Source: Candidatus Hinthialibacteria bacterium OLB16 (GTDB taxonomy: Bacteria > Hinthialibacterota > Hinthialibacteria > OLB16). From it: a DNA stretch of 38,554 nt. Each line of letters begins with the position of its first letter. Position 1 is the first letter of the stretch. A program made the position numbers and the translations under genes. The notes under the pieces were generated by a model. The model did no database searches. It saw only the letters and a list, made by a program, of their open reading frames with translations, and was not told the DNA's origin. Shown here one piece after another: positions 18,590-26,944 of the stretch. The DNA lies in assembly GCA_001567115.1 (NCBI GenBank), contig LMZT01000071.1:1-38554 (forward strand), read 5' to 3'.

Positions 18590-19828
18590 ATGCCGATTCT
18601 TGTGCACAAGTATGGCGGAACTTCGATGGGGAACATCGAAAGGATCCTTTCGAATGCCAGAAGGATTGCCGCCGATATCCAGAAAGGATACCAGGTTGCC
18701 GTTGTAGTCAGCGCCATGTCGGGTGAAACCAACAGGCTGCTGGCGCTCGCCGATGAAATCGATCCCCACAGCTCCGGGCGCGAACGGGACATGCTGGCTT
18801 CCGCAGGAGAACAGGTCAGCATCGCTCTGATGGCGATGGCTCTTCATAAGGTTGGAGTCGAGGCTGTCTCATTTACAGCCCTGCAGGCCGGAATTCACAG
18901 CGACCCTTTCCATACACGCGCCAAAATAACATCCATCGACACCAGCCGTTTGCGTGAAGTGCTCGACAGGGGCGGTGTTCCGGTCGTTGCTGGCTTTCAG
19001 GGAGTGACGGATAACATGGAAATTACCACGCTGGGGCGTGGAGCTTCCGATACCAGCGCTGCGGCCCTGGCAGCCGCGCTGGGTGCTGAAAGATGCGATA
19101 TTTACACGGATGTCGATGGAGTCTATGCCGCCGATCCGAGAATTGTTCGCGGCGCAAAGAAAATTGAACGGATTTCATTCGATGAAATGCTGGAGATGGC
19201 CGGTGCCGGCTCGAAAGTTCTCCAGACCCGCTCTGTCGTGTTCGCAAAAAAATATCGGGTGCCTTTGCAGGTTCTCACCAGTTTTGAAGACAAACCCGGG
19301 ACCATGATCTCGGAGGAGGTTAAGGAAATGGAAGATATTCTAGTGACCGGAATCTGCTCGGATAAAACCGAGGCGCGGATTACCCTCTGGGGAATCCCCG
19401 ACCAGCCCGGAATCGCCGCCCAGATTTTTGAAGGACTCAGCAATCAGGGAATTTCTGTGGATATGATTATCCAGAGCAAAGGCCAGGATGGCCTCGCCAA
19501 TATGTCTTTCACTGTCACCAAACCCGACCTGAGTGATGCGGTGCGCGTGACAGAAAAACTCATTGACACCCTGAAGGCCCGCCAGATGGGAGTTGATGAA
19601 AAGATCGCCAAAGTCACTATAGTCGGTGTGGGCATGAAAGCCCATGGGGGGGTGGCTGCCCGCATGTTCCGCTGCCTGGCAGATAAAGGAATCAACATCT
19701 ACATGATCAGCACCTCAGAAATCCGGATTTCCGTCGTGATCGATGAGGATTATACAGAACTGGCAGTCCGATCCCTGGCGAAAGAATTTGATCTGGTCGA
19801 TGAGTCTGTAGAGGAAAAAGGTGCCTGA
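18590..19828 (+). CDS. lysC: Aspartate kinase
   Basis: The 412-residue enzyme phosphorylates aspartate, the first step toward lysine, threonine, methionine and diaminopimelate. The kinase domain opens with LVHKYGGTSMGN (the K-Y/F-G-G-T-S signature), and has TTLGRGASDTSAAALAAALG (about 155-174) and the aspartate-site region DIYTDVDGVYAADPR. Two ACT domains follow (about 255-330 and 340-405; GIPDQPGIAAQIFEGLSNQG and VGVGMKAHGGVAARMFRCLA), so allosteric end-product inhibition is expected. ATG 18590 is chosen because AAAGGGA lies about 9 bases upstream and the KYGGTS motif is then at the usual distance from the N terminus; a longer frame from TTG 18563 is less likely. The last 8 bases overlap the start of the isochorismatase-family gene. 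Confidence 0.96.
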   Translation: MPILVHKYGGTSMGNIERILSNARRIAADIQKGYQVAVVVSAMSGETNRLLALADEIDPHSSGRERDMLASAGEQVSIALMAMALHKVGVEAVSFTALQAGIHSDPFHTRAKITSIDTSRLREVLDRGGVPVVAGFQGVTDNMEITTLGRGASDTSAAALAAALGAERCDIYTDVDGVYAADPRIVRGAKKIERISFDEMLEMAGAGSKVLQTRSVVFAKKYRVPLQVLTSFEDKPGTMISEEVKEMEDILVTGICSDKTEARITLWGIPDQPGIAAQIFEGLSNQGISVDMIIQSKGQDGLANMSFTVTKPDLSDAVRVTEKLIDTLKARQMGVDEKIAKVTIVGVGMKAHGGVAARMFRCLADKGINIYMISTSEIRISVVIDEDYTELAVRSLAKEFDLVDESVEEKGA

Positions 19829-20390
19829 TCAAAAAACTCGGTGCAGCCTGGCTCAACGAAGCCAGACCGCGCTCCTGGTTGTCGATTTTCAGGAAAAGTT
19901 CAGGCCGGTCATTGCGAATTTCGAGGGGATCCTCGAGAAACTGATACTCGCGACCCGCTCAGCTGGTATACTGAAGGTACCGATCATGGTGACCGAGCAG
20001 TATCCGAAGGGATTAGGCCCGACAGTTGAGGAATTGCAACCCTTTCTGGCGGGAGTCGAGCGGATTACGAAAACGGATTTCAGCTGCTTCAAAGAGGGAA
20101 GGTTCCTCGAAGAACTGCGGAAAGTTCAGGTAGACACATTGATTCTGGGGGGAGTCGAGGCTCATGTCTGTGTCGCACAGACTGCGCTTCATGCGGTGAG
20201 TGAGGGATATCAAGTTCATGTTCTCGAGGATGCTGTTGGCTCGAGAAACCCGGAGCATGCCGGCATTGCCTTGAAGCGGCTTCGGGAGGCAGGGGTGGTC
20301 ATTTCCTGTACAGAAATGGCGGTTTTCGAACTGTTGGGATGTGCTGGAACTCTGGAATTCAAGGAAGTCCAGAAGCTCATCAAAACTTGA
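19821..20390 (+). CDS. Isochorismatase-family cysteine hydrolase
   Basis: This is a 189-residue protein with the complete catalytic triad of the family: Asp22 in LLVVDFQEKF, Lys84 in RITKTDFSCF and Cys117 in GGVEAHVCVAQ. The cis-peptide-like GGVEAH preceding the Cys is typical. The closest well-known group is YcaC-like or nicotinamidase-related hydrolases of unknown substrate; the nicotinamidase zinc site (D-x-H) is not seen. A GTG start at 19821 overlaps the lysC stop by 8 bases, with AGAGGA about 8 bases upstream, so translation is coupled to lysC. Any role in the aspartate pathway is only suggested by that coupling. Confidence 0.85.
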   Translation: MPDQKTRCSLAQRSQTALLVVDFQEKFRPVIANFEGILEKLILATRSAGILKVPIMVTEQYPKGLGPTVEELQPFLAGVERITKTDFSCFKEGRFLEELRKVQVDTLILGGVEAHVCVAQTALHAVSEGYQVHVLEDAVGSRNPEHAGIALKRLREAGVVISCTEMAVFELLGCAGTLEFKEVQKLIKT

Positions 20391-20414
20391 GAAGACTGTC
20401 GAGGAGAAAGGGCC

Positions 20415-21737
20415 ATGCAACGGTTCCTGGCGACCTGTATTATCGGGCTGGTAGCACTGGGCAGCAGCTTTAACCTGGATGCAGCCTCCCAACCACTGAC
20501 ATCTCCATCCAGCCCATCGGCTGGACTGGCTCCTCAGGGTTCGTCTGTCGCGATTCTGGACCTTTTCAATCTGTCCAATGATGATCAGTATGACCATTGG
20601 GAGTCCTTGTGGGGGCGTGGATTACGCAGAGTGGTCTTTGCCAGAAAAACCCTGCGGCTGATCGAATTTCCCAGGATTCACGCAGCGCTTCAGGAGCTCA
20701 AGGTCGACACCTATTTTATTTCACCGGACCAGGTTCCTCCGATCGCTAAAAAACTCGGCGCCGACTTTGTGGTTCTTGGGTCATTTAATGTCTCGCAAGG
20801 GGTCATTGCTGCTTCACTGAAGGTGGTCGATGGCAAAACCGGGCGGCTGCTCAAAGATGAAACACGCTTCGGATCGACTGAAAAACCGAATGACTTTACT
20901 GAGGATCTGAATTCCACACTGCTGAAAATCCTCCTGGGAGAGCAGTCGGCTGCAGAGAAAGCCCCTGCTTCCCCAGCCACTAATGAAGTTATATCGGCTG
21001 CGCCCGCAGCACCCGCTGTGCCAGCGCCAACACCAGTTCCGGCTCCCCCTGTTCAGGGAGTTCCCGCTCCGGCCCCACCACTGGAGCCGGGTGAGATTCC
21101 CATCCAGGAAGGCCCGATCGAGGATCTCCCAGCCTCCCCCTCTCCCAAGGTTTTTTCAACAGGCCAGCCTGCTCCATCGGTGCCTCCTGCCATTCAATAT
21201 TCACAACCTGCAGCAGGCCAGCAGCCACTCACTGTGGTCAGTCCGATCGAATCGGAAATCCCCTCACTCCCACGTTCCCAGCAGGCAGCTCCGGCTGCTT
21301 CGCCACAATCTCCATTCCAGCCGATGCCGGTATTGCCGGCTCCACCACCACCAAGGACCAGTTTTGGCCCGCCCCAGCAGTCATTCTCCCAGGTCCCCAT
21401 GAGTGGAGCCAGCCAGATGCCACCCTCAGGCCAGATGTACCGTCCACCTGCTGCGGGAATGCCTCCTCCCCAGCCTCAGATGCCCATGCAACCCGCTCCG
21501 GTCGAGCAGGAAAGTGCATTCCGCAGGTTTACAAACTGGATCACTCGTCCTTTCCGTCCGGCTGAGCAAGTCCAGCAACCTCCTTCTGCGGCAGTTCCTT
21601 ACAGCCAGCCAATGCAGCAACAAGCGATGCAGCCCCAGCCTCAGATGCCCATGCAGCCTGCTCCCACTCCCCCACCGCAAGGGAATGCGGTGACACGCTT
21701 TTTCGGGCGTGTGTTCGGCCGGGATCAGAGCCGGTAG
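20415..21737 (+). CDS. Exported protein with TolB-N/FlgO-like domain and long Pro/Gln-rich tail
   Basis: This 440-residue protein starts with a signal peptide (RFLATCIIGLVALGSSFNLDA). A folded domain follows at about 43-175 (SSVAILDLFNLSNDD, IPP-type PPIAKKLGADFVVLGSFNVS, ISLKVVDGKTGRLL-like AASLKVVDGKTGRLLKD). It has the pattern of the TolB N-terminal, FlgO or CsgG-like alpha/beta domain that occurs in outer-membrane-associated proteins. From about 180 to the end the chain is low-complexity and rich in Pro, Gln and Ala, and includes two copies of QPQMPMQPAP. Two basic aromatic segments lie in the tail, FRRFTNWITRPFRP and VTRFFGRVFGRDQSR, one after each half. AGGAGAAAGGG precedes ATG 20415 closely. 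Its stop overlaps the convergent PH-domain gene by 13 bases. Exact function unknown; a cell-envelope role is inferred. Confidence 0.7.
   Translation: MQRFLATCIIGLVALGSSFNLDAASQPLTSPSSPSAGLAPQGSSVAILDLFNLSNDDQYDHWESLWGRGLRRVVFARKTLRLIEFPRIHAALQELKVDTYFISPDQVPPIAKKLGADFVVLGSFNVSQGVIAASLKVVDGKTGRLLKDETRFGSTEKPNDFTEDLNSTLLKILLGEQSAAEKAPASPATNEVISAAPAAPAVPAPTPVPAPPVQGVPAPAPPLEPGEIPIQEGPIEDLPASPSPKVFSTGQPAPSVPPAIQYSQPAAGQQPLTVVSPIESEIPSLPRSQQAAPAASPQSPFQPMPVLPAPPPPRTSFGPPQQSFSQVPMSGASQMPPSGQMYRPPAAGMPPPQPQMPMQPAPVEQESAFRRFTNWITRPFRPAEQVQQPPSAAVPYSQPMQQQAMQPQPQMPMQPAPTPPPQGNAVTRFFGRVFGRDQSR
21471..21664 (+). repeat. Duplicated 29-base coding segment in the Pro/Gln-rich tail
   Basis: Bases 21471-21499 and 21636-21664 are nearly identical (CAGCCTCAGATGCCCATGCA is common to both; two later bases differ), and encode QPQMPMQPAP twice. 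The low divergence points to a recent internal duplication. Confidence 0.75.
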
Positions 21738-22264
21738 CGTTTCAGGACCTCGAGGAATCTTTCGGGATTGGCCGGGCTTAACAGCAGGCAGTAACCTTTC
21801 TTTGTCGGAAGATGGACTACTTTCTTCTGATCTGTCAGATAGAGCAGGGCTTTTTCCTTGTTCTTGAGGCGAAACCATCCAGATTGGTAACCGGGGAAAC
21901 TGGAGCCACAGGTTTTCCATCTGGGCTTGAATTCTTTATCAACCGAAAGATCGATAATTCTTCCCCGTTCTATCTCCAGGGTTGCTAAAGGAATCAACCG
22001 GCCGAAAAAATCTCCTTTCAACCTCAACCCTTCTGAGCTGATTTCAAAAGTGGCGGATCTGGCTGAACGGAACACCACCGATAAAACTCCCGCCAGAAGC
22101 AGCATGCTCGCAATCAGGATACTGACCGCTAGTGGATCCATGACTTTTTTTCCATCCACAATGAAAAGTGAAATCAATATGGTGAAAGGAATCAGGATCG
22201 CTATGCCGCCAATGATCAGCAGCCATCGAGCCGAAGCGGGAACGATGCGGAAATCATCACTCAT
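21725..22264 (-). CDS. Membrane protein with PH-like domain
   Basis: This 179-residue protein has two transmembrane helices (about 13-35 and 45-65: WLLIIGGIAILIPFTILIS and AVSILIASMLLLAGVLSVVF), then a soluble beta-rich domain (TFEISSEGLRLKGDFFGRLI, GWFRLKNKEKALLYLTDQKK, VVHLPTKKGYCLLLSPANPE, and a C-terminal helix FLEVLKRY). This layout is typical of bacterial PH-domain proteins that follow SPFH genes. The start at 22264 overlaps the stop of the ribbon-helix-helix gene at 22261 by 4 bases (ATGA), so the three genes form a coupled operon. The function of the PH-like domain in bacteria is unsettled; a membrane scaffold role is inferred. Confidence 0.7.
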   Translation of the reverse strand: MSDDFRIVPASARWLLIIGGIAILIPFTILISLFIVDGKKVMDPLAVSILIASMLLLAGVLSVVFRSARSATFEISSEGLRLKGDFFGRLIPLATLEIERGRIIDLSVDKEFKPRWKTCGSSFPGYQSGWFRLKNKEKALLYLTDQKKVVHLPTKKGYCLLLSPANPERFLEVLKRYRL

Positions 22265-22467
22265 GACACATCTCCTTTATCCAGGTCGCCATCAGGCAGA
22301 TCCATCCGTGCGTTTCTGTTCCTCCTCAGGACAGCCTCCCTCAGAAGGAACTCGATCTGGCTGTTGACACTCCGGAATTCCTGGTCAGCCCAACGGTTCA
22401 ATTCATCCCACAACTCAGGACTGATCCGCAAGAGAAACTTCTTCTTCATCGCTTCGTGATTGGTCAC
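22261..22467 (-). CDS. Ribbon-helix-helix (Arc-like) protein
   Basis: The 68-residue protein contains [20 protein letters not shown], followed by [20 protein letters not shown]. This is the beta-strand/helix/helix arrangement of Arc/MetJ repressors, with the 'S-x-N-x-Q-I-E' turn before the second helix. Such proteins bind DNA as dimers. It starts with GTG 22467 overlapping the SPFH stop (GTGA), or alternatively with ATG 22449, which begins exactly at MKKKF. It is sandwiched between SPFH and PH-domain genes, an arrangement seen in other bacteria. This argues against a toxin-antitoxin role and for operon autoregulation or a structural role. A palindrome upstream of the operon is a candidate operator. 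Confidence 0.75.
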   Translation of the reverse strand: MTNHEAMKKKFLLRISPELWDELNRWADQEFRSVNSQIEFLLREAVLRRNRNARMDLPDGDLDKGDVS

Positions 22468-23366
22468 TGATACAGGGTTCCCGTATTAATGACCGGGTGA
22501 GCCTCTCTCTCACCGCACAGGACTACGAGCAGGTTGCTCACCATCGAAGCCTTGCGTTCTTCATCGAGTTCGACGACATGCTGCTGGCTGAGCCGGTCCA
22601 ATGCCATCTGCACCATCCCGACTGCTCCATCCACAATTTTTGTTCTTGCGGCAACAATCGCCGATGCCTGCTGGCGCTTGAGCATGGCTTCAGCAATCTC
22701 GGGGGCATACGCCAGATGCGAGAGGCGGGCCTCCAGGACATTGACCCCCGCGATCTTCAAACGGTCCTGCAGCTCCTTTACCAGAGCCTCGGACACCTGG
22801 TCGATATCACCACGCAATGATATTGCGGACACTGTGGCTTCTTCCCAGGAGTCATAAGGATATGAACTTGCCAGATGCCGGAGGGCTGTTTCGCTCTGTG
22901 TTTCCACATAGAGGGCATAGTCATCCACCTCCAGGATTGCCGCGAAGGTGTCCGATACCTGCCAGACCACCACCGCCGCGATCTCGATCGGGTTTCCCGC
23001 ATGGTCATTCACCTTGAGTTTCTGTCCATTGAGTGTGCGAAAGCGCATCGATACCTTCTTTTTGATCAGCAGTGGATTCGCCCACCAGAATCCATTCTGC
23101 TTGACCGATCCCTTGTATTTGCCGAATAACAGAAGCACCGCAGCTTCATTCGGTTGCAGCACCAGAAACCCAATCGACAGGAATATCCCGAGCATGAATG
23201 TGAATACCGAAAGGATCACCAGCCAGATCCCCGGTGTGTCCGGTTCGGGTCCATCAATGATTCTGATGCCCGAAATAAACAGATAAACCGCACCGATCAG
23301 CATGGCAATTACGACCGTCAGGAAAAACCACCCGGACAGAGGCTGAACTTCTTTCTCTTGTGACAT
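22464..23366 (-). CDS. SPFH (stomatin/prohibitin/flotillin) domain membrane protein
   Basis: This is a 300-residue protein. Two transmembrane helices (about 12-32 and 45-70) are followed by [20 protein letters not shown], the classic start of an SPFH domain, then [38 protein letters not shown] and the helical part [20 protein letters not shown] with [25 protein letters not shown] proteins oligomerise and organise membrane microdomains or regulate membrane proteases. GGAGG stands 8 bases before ATG 23366. It is first in the operon with the RHH and PH-domain genes. The leader contains a CTATC/GATAG hairpin ending at the ribosome site. Confidence 0.88.
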   Translation of the reverse strand: MSQEKEVQPLSGWFFLTVVIAMLIGAVYLFISGIRIIDGPEPDTPGIWLVILSVFTFMLGIFLSIGFLVLQPNEAAVLLLFGKYKGSVKQNGFWWANPLLIKKKVSMRFRTLNGQKLKVNDHAGNPIEIAAVVVWQVSDTFAAILEVDDYALYVETQSETALRHLASSYPYDSWEEATVSAISLRGDIDQVSEALVKELQDRLKIAGVNVLEARLSHLAYAPEIAEAMLKRQQASAIVAARTKIVDGAVGMVQMALDRLSQQHVVELDEERKASMVSNLLVVLCGEREAHPVINTGTLYQ

Positions 23367-23392
23367 TGAAGACCTCCTATCAGAAAGATAGT

Positions 23393-23412
23393 ATCATGAT
23401 ATCATAATGATG
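23393..23412 (-). promoter_or_regulatory. Palindromic operator candidate upstream of the SPFH/RHH/PH operon
   Basis: ATGATATCAT at 23396-23405 is a perfect 10-base palindrome and overlaps a second one, ATCATGAT (23393-23400); ATAATGATG continues the half-site pattern. It lies 27-46 bases upstream of the SPFH start, where the -10 region for leftward transcription would fall (TATGAT can be read on that strand). Arc-like repressors bind such short A+T-rich repeats, so autoregulation by the RHH protein is plausible but unproven. Confidence 0.4.
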
Positions 23413-23484
23413 TCAGGCGTCAAGGAGATCTTTTTTTCCTGTTTTTCTTCTCGAATGGGGTCGACTGAGGTTAAGGAAGGGAAC

Positions 23485-24240
23485 TCAAAGCCCCTTCTGC
23501 GCCAGGGAATGGGTAATCTGAGCGATGGCCTGGAGATGATCCAGGGGCTTGAAAATGTTGGCTCCCAGATGCAGTCCGATCAACTCGAAATGGTCCCCGG
23601 GCAGGGATCCGAGACATTCCCCCCAATGAGCCGATTGTTCTGTCACCTGGCCATCATTCGCCCCACGAGCCAATTTGAGGATCAGCCAGAAAGGCCACAG
23701 GATCGGGCAGGCACGAATGAATCCGCAGTGGGCCGAGAATGATTGATACAGGACATCATCACGGTCCATGATCGACTGATTGAAAGCGAGGCATTCTTTC
23801 TCCGAAAGATTCGGTATGGCTGGCAGGTGTGAACTCAGGATTCGCTTGAGAACCGGAATCTGCATGAACAGATCCGCCAGCAGAGAGCCATGATGAGGAG
23901 TGGCCAGAGTGGACAGACTGGCGATCCGCTTTTCCGGATCCAGGCGCGATGCGAGGTACCTCCCATCCAATCCACCCATGGAATGCCCGATCAGATTGAT
24001 TCGAGTCTGGCTTAACAGTGGGTGTTGCTCGATGAAGGCCCGGACCTGCCGAGCTCGAAATTCAATGGTATGAACCGGGTGCACTGCCAGAGTGAAAACT
24101 GAATTTCCAGCCTGTTCAAGAAATGGGACCACCTGCCGGAAATAGGAAAACTTCCAGGGACCGATGGAATGTTCACTGAATCCGAACAATCCATGCAGCA
24201 GGAGAAATGGATAGCGGCATTGGGCGGCTGCTTTTGTCAA
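23485..24240 (-). CDS. Triacylglycerol lipase-like alpha/beta hydrolase
   Basis: The 251-residue protein has an alpha/beta-hydrolase fold. YPFLLLHGLFGF near residue 10-21 forms the oxyanion-hole HG motif, and INLIGHSMGGLDGRY carries the nucleophile Ser87. Asp196 in RGANDGQV and His217 in PGDHFELIG complete the triad. The HGLFGF...GHSMGGLD and DGQV...DHFE spacing is that of Proteus/Pseudomonas-type lipases (family I), except that no export signal is visible, suggesting an intracellular esterase. It starts at 24240, overlapping the stop of the response-regulator gene by 4 bases (24237-24240), so the two are translationally coupled. Confidence 0.85.
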   Translation of the reverse strand: MTKAAAQCRYPFLLLHGLFGFSEHSIGPWKFSYFRQVVPFLEQAGNSVFTLAVHPVHTIEFRARQVRAFIEQHPLLSQTRINLIGHSMGGLDGRYLASRLDPEKRIASLSTLATPHHGSLLADLFMQIPVLKRILSSHLPAIPNLSEKECLAFNQSIMDRDDVLYQSFSAHCGFIRACPILWPFWLILKLARGANDGQVTEQSAHWGECLGSLPGDHFELIGLHLGANIFKPLDHLQAIAQITHSLAQKGL

Positions 24241-24629
24241 ACTTCCTCGGTCGGGATCAGCTCCCTGGCACGCTGGACAATCAGCTTCAGATCAAAAGGT
24301 TTTTCGAGGTAAAAATAAGCCCCTTTGTCATAAGACAAAACCTGATCCAGGCGGGACCCTTTGCCGGATATGATAATGACAGGAATCTCCTGTGTGTCGG
24401 GGCTGGCCGCCAGGGCATCCAATGCCTCATGGCCATCCTTTTCCGGCATGACAAGGTCCATGACAATCAACTGAGGGCGGTGCTGCTGAGCCAGCTCAAG
24501 CCCTTCACGGCCATTGACCGCAGTCAGAACTCGAAAGTTCTGTGCTTCGAGATACCCGGTCAGCATGACACGAGTCTGTTCGGAGTCATCCACAACCAGA
24601 ATGGTCGGGCGTTCAGTGGCAGGCGCCAC
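24237..24629 (-). CDS. Single-domain response regulator (CheY-like receiver)
   Basis: The 130-residue protein is a bare receiver domain: acidic pocket ILVVDDSEQTR (Asp14, Asp15), phospho-acceptor Asp58 in IVMDLVMPEKDG, the signalling Ser in VIIISGKGS and the Lys in YFYLEKPFD. There is no output domain. GTG 24629 is the likely start, with AAAGGA about 10 bases upstream. It overlaps the lipase gene by 4 bases. No kinase is adjacent; the hybrid kinase at 28534 and the ATPase-less sensor at 11191 are the other two-component genes in the window. Confidence 0.9.
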   Translation of the reverse strand: MAPATERPTILVVDDSEQTRVMLTGYLEAQNFRVLTAVNGREGLELAQQHRPQLIVMDLVMPEKDGHEALDALAASPDTQEIPVIIISGKGSRLDQVLSYDKGAYFYLEKPFDLKLIVQRARELIPTEEV

Positions 24630-24709
24630 GGCAAGAATATCCTTTCCCCGGATCCGGATTAAATAAATCCTTTGAGCAGTATGAAGCTAAACAATATCCA
24701 GGCTTTCTG

Positions 24710-25770
24710 TCAAGGAATCAGGTCCGAGTGAACTTTGCATGCTCTATGGACGGCCTGGTCGAGTTTTCCATCCAGCCAGCAGTGCACCTGAAATATCCAG
24801 CCACATATCGATTCACGGATCGGCTCTGGTCGGCGGACATAAGCCACAATCTTACAGCCGACTGCTGCCAGAAAAAGCGGCTGGACCAGTTCTAATGGGA
24901 TTGAAAAGTCATTGAAATACTGACGGAGATAAGGGCAAATCGGCTCAAGGAAGCGTTTGTCTGAAAGGACATTCATCCTCAGTTCGGAAAGGTGCAGTTT
25001 TTTTTCAATGCTCTGCCCGAGGTACAGGCCGGAGCTGACCATGAAATGGAAAAGGTCGCACCCGGGTGGAAGCTCCGAATCCACCGGGGACCAGTCGAAA
25101 GCACCGATGGAATCCCCCTGAACCACAAGGTTGGTGGGGGTAAAGTCGCCATGGGGATCAAATCCTGCAACAGGCTTTTCGATGTGGAAGATTGTGCGCC
25201 GCGGATTGCCTCCAGGACCTCATTCCAGTGGGGTGAAAGATCCCGGAGAAAATCATCTGCTTCTTCGAGCGGGCGGATGACCCTGCGCTGCCACCAGTCT
25301 TCATCGAGTGTTCGAGTGTGGCGCGGCTCATCTCGAGAAAACAGGATGTACCAGTCCAGAGCCAGCCCGCAGTGATCTTTCCAGGTCCGCCAGGGATCTT
25401 TTTGGCCATGTTCACGAAGGAGGCGTGAGACCTTCTCACCAGGCAATGCTGTTTCAAGGCTGACAGAACCGGTCTCACGCTCATCGAATGCAATGGGCCG
25501 TGGAAGAGAATACTCCAGCTCAGGAGGAATCCGCTGATGCAGGACTTTCAACCGCTCATATTCCTGGCGGAGTGTCTGATTGCCTTCGGGTGAACGGGCC
25601 GCTTTTGCGACCCAGAGCGGCATGGAGCTGCCAGGGCCAAGGATTTCAAAAATCGCCTTCCCTCCGGAAGAGAGATCACCACCAACCCGTTTGAAGAATG
25701 ACAATCTGCCGGTATCGATCCCCCTCTGCCGGGCATCTTCCGAAAGGGCGTTCCTGATCCATGCGAACAT
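24710..25770 (-). CDS. Aminoglycoside phosphotransferase/choline-kinase-fold protein, interrupted by a frameshift
   Basis: The restored protein is about 353 residues. The N-terminal lobe (SSMPLWVAKAARSPEGNQTL and RQEYERLKVLHQRIP) has the Lys and Glu of a kinase-like ATP site. The first frame reads to AIRGAQ near 25195, after which the correct motif appears only in another frame: IEKPVAGFDPHGDFTPTNLV, containing the catalytic HGDxxxxN. The second frame continues VQGDSIGAFDWSPVD (the metal-binding Asp) to a stop at 24710. One base appears to be missing near 25190-25197. The start at 25770 lies one base after the stop of the methyltransferase gene, so the pair is coupled. Members phosphorylate sugars, choline or antibiotics; the substrate is unknown, and nothing suggests clinical-type resistance. 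Confidence 0.7.
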
Positions 25771-25771
25771 T

Positions 25772-26881
25772 TCAGTGGGCTCCCTTGCGTGCGGTTATCA
25801 GGAGGTGTGGCGCGAGGAACCTGGATGAAAAACCCACCACCGAAGCCGGAGCGGCTTCGACCAGTTTCTGGACAAGCTTCGACCTCCAGCTGAGGCCATT
25901 CGGTTTCTCCGAAAAAAGGACATTCGAGAAACGCTGGAGCGGTATCCCATCACCCAGAGGCCAGTAATTGACCGGGCGGCTGTAAGTGGGCATGACACCA
26001 TAAAAATCGATTTCAGAAAAACCGGCCTGCTTCAGCAGGCTCCGGTATCCGATCGGGCTGTATGTGTAGGTTCTGTAAGGGTGTCCGCTGATCAGATGGG
26101 TCGCCAGATGAGCGAGAGGGCGGGGAAGAAGCGATGTGTAACTCAGATAACTGTGATCCATCGCCCCCAGCCAGTAGCTGATGGCAAAACGATTCTCGAT
26201 TCCGATGTACAGATGCCCGCCTGGTTTGAGCAGCTGAAAGACCTGGCGCAGCAGATCGAGCTGGACCGATCGTGTGTTCAGGGAAAGGTCCGACCAGCCC
26301 AGCCATTCGAGGACTCCATTCATCGTGGCCAGATCGAACCGGTTCGAAGAAAGAGGCGGTGAGGCCAGGTTCCCATGGATCGCACAGACATTCGAGATTG
26401 CATCCTGCTGGATCCGAAGCTGAATGAAGCGGGCCCTCTCCAGCACCGATTCAAGGGCAATGACCTCACGGCACAGGCTTGCCAGCGCCACCGATAAGGA
26501 GCCCCAGCCTGCTCCGATATCCAGGATCCGCCACTCCGGCTGCAATGGGAAAAGAAAGCGCCAGTCGGCCCGGAAGAAATCCCGGATATATCGTGCGCGA
26601 GAAGGGGCTTTGACTGCCACAATGGTCTCGACTGCCTTGCGCCAGCCCTCACTTTGCGCGATATGGTTGATCTTTTCCATCTCCTGCCGGTCAAATTCTT
26701 CTCCCCAGTAGATTTCCGGATCGGAAAAACTCGGTATCCCCTGAAGTATCGGGTAAAAAGAACTGCAATGGGTGCATTGGAACGAATTCCATGCGGATAT
26801 TAAAACGAGGGAGCCTCGGCACTTTGGACAGACAAGGATCTCATCCAGGAGGGAGCATGCGGAAATCCTCTCAGCTGTCAC
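25772..26881 (-). CDS. Class I SAM-dependent methyltransferase with N-terminal zinc ribbon
   Basis: The 369-residue protein starts with a Trm112-like zinc ribbon: ILVCPKCRGSL and FQCTHCSSFYPIL give two CxxC pairs (about residues 17-45). The methyltransferase core follows: motif I ILDIGAGWGSLSVALA (about 119-134), the acidic loop VIALESVLER, and motif IV FDLATMNGVLEW. A helical C-terminal half (about 215-369) contains NYWPLGDGIPLQRFSN. Domain order resembles methyltransferases in cell-surface glycan or small-molecule clusters. The GTG start at 26881 lacks a good ribosome site, so the start is uncertain. It precedes, by one base, the kinase-fold gene and is followed upstream by guaB on the same strand. 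Confidence 0.8.
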   Translation of the reverse strand: MTAERISACSLLDEILVCPKCRGSLVLISAWNSFQCTHCSSFYPILQGIPSFSDPEIYWGEEFDRQEMEKINHIAQSEGWRKAVETIVAVKAPSRARYIRDFFRADWRFLFPLQPEWRILDIGAGWGSLSVALASLCREVIALESVLERARFIQLRIQQDAISNVCAIHGNLASPPLSSNRFDLATMNGVLEWLGWSDLSLNTRSVQLDLLRQVFQLLKPGGHLYIGIENRFAISYWLGAMDHSYLSYTSLLPRPLAHLATHLISGHPYRTYTYSPIGYRSLLKQAGFSEIDFYGVMPTYSRPVNYWPLGDGIPLQRFSNVLFSEKPNGLSWRSKLVQKLVEAAPASVVGFSSRFLAPHLLITARKGAH

Positions 26882-26944
26882 AGCAAACCAGGGGAAGGAG
26901 AGTCGATCATCATGATTCTTCGGGTTGTGTAAATCAGGTTTCTG

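Noticed and set aside
22261-22467. Antitoxin of a toxin-antitoxin pair
   Set aside because: Neighbours are an SPFH protein and a membrane PH-domain protein, neither of which looks like a toxin, and the RHH gene is embedded in the operon.
24710-25770. Antibiotic resistance kinase
   Set aside because: Only the general HGDxxxxN phosphotransferase motif is present; there is no mobile element or resistance context, and many relatives act on metabolites.
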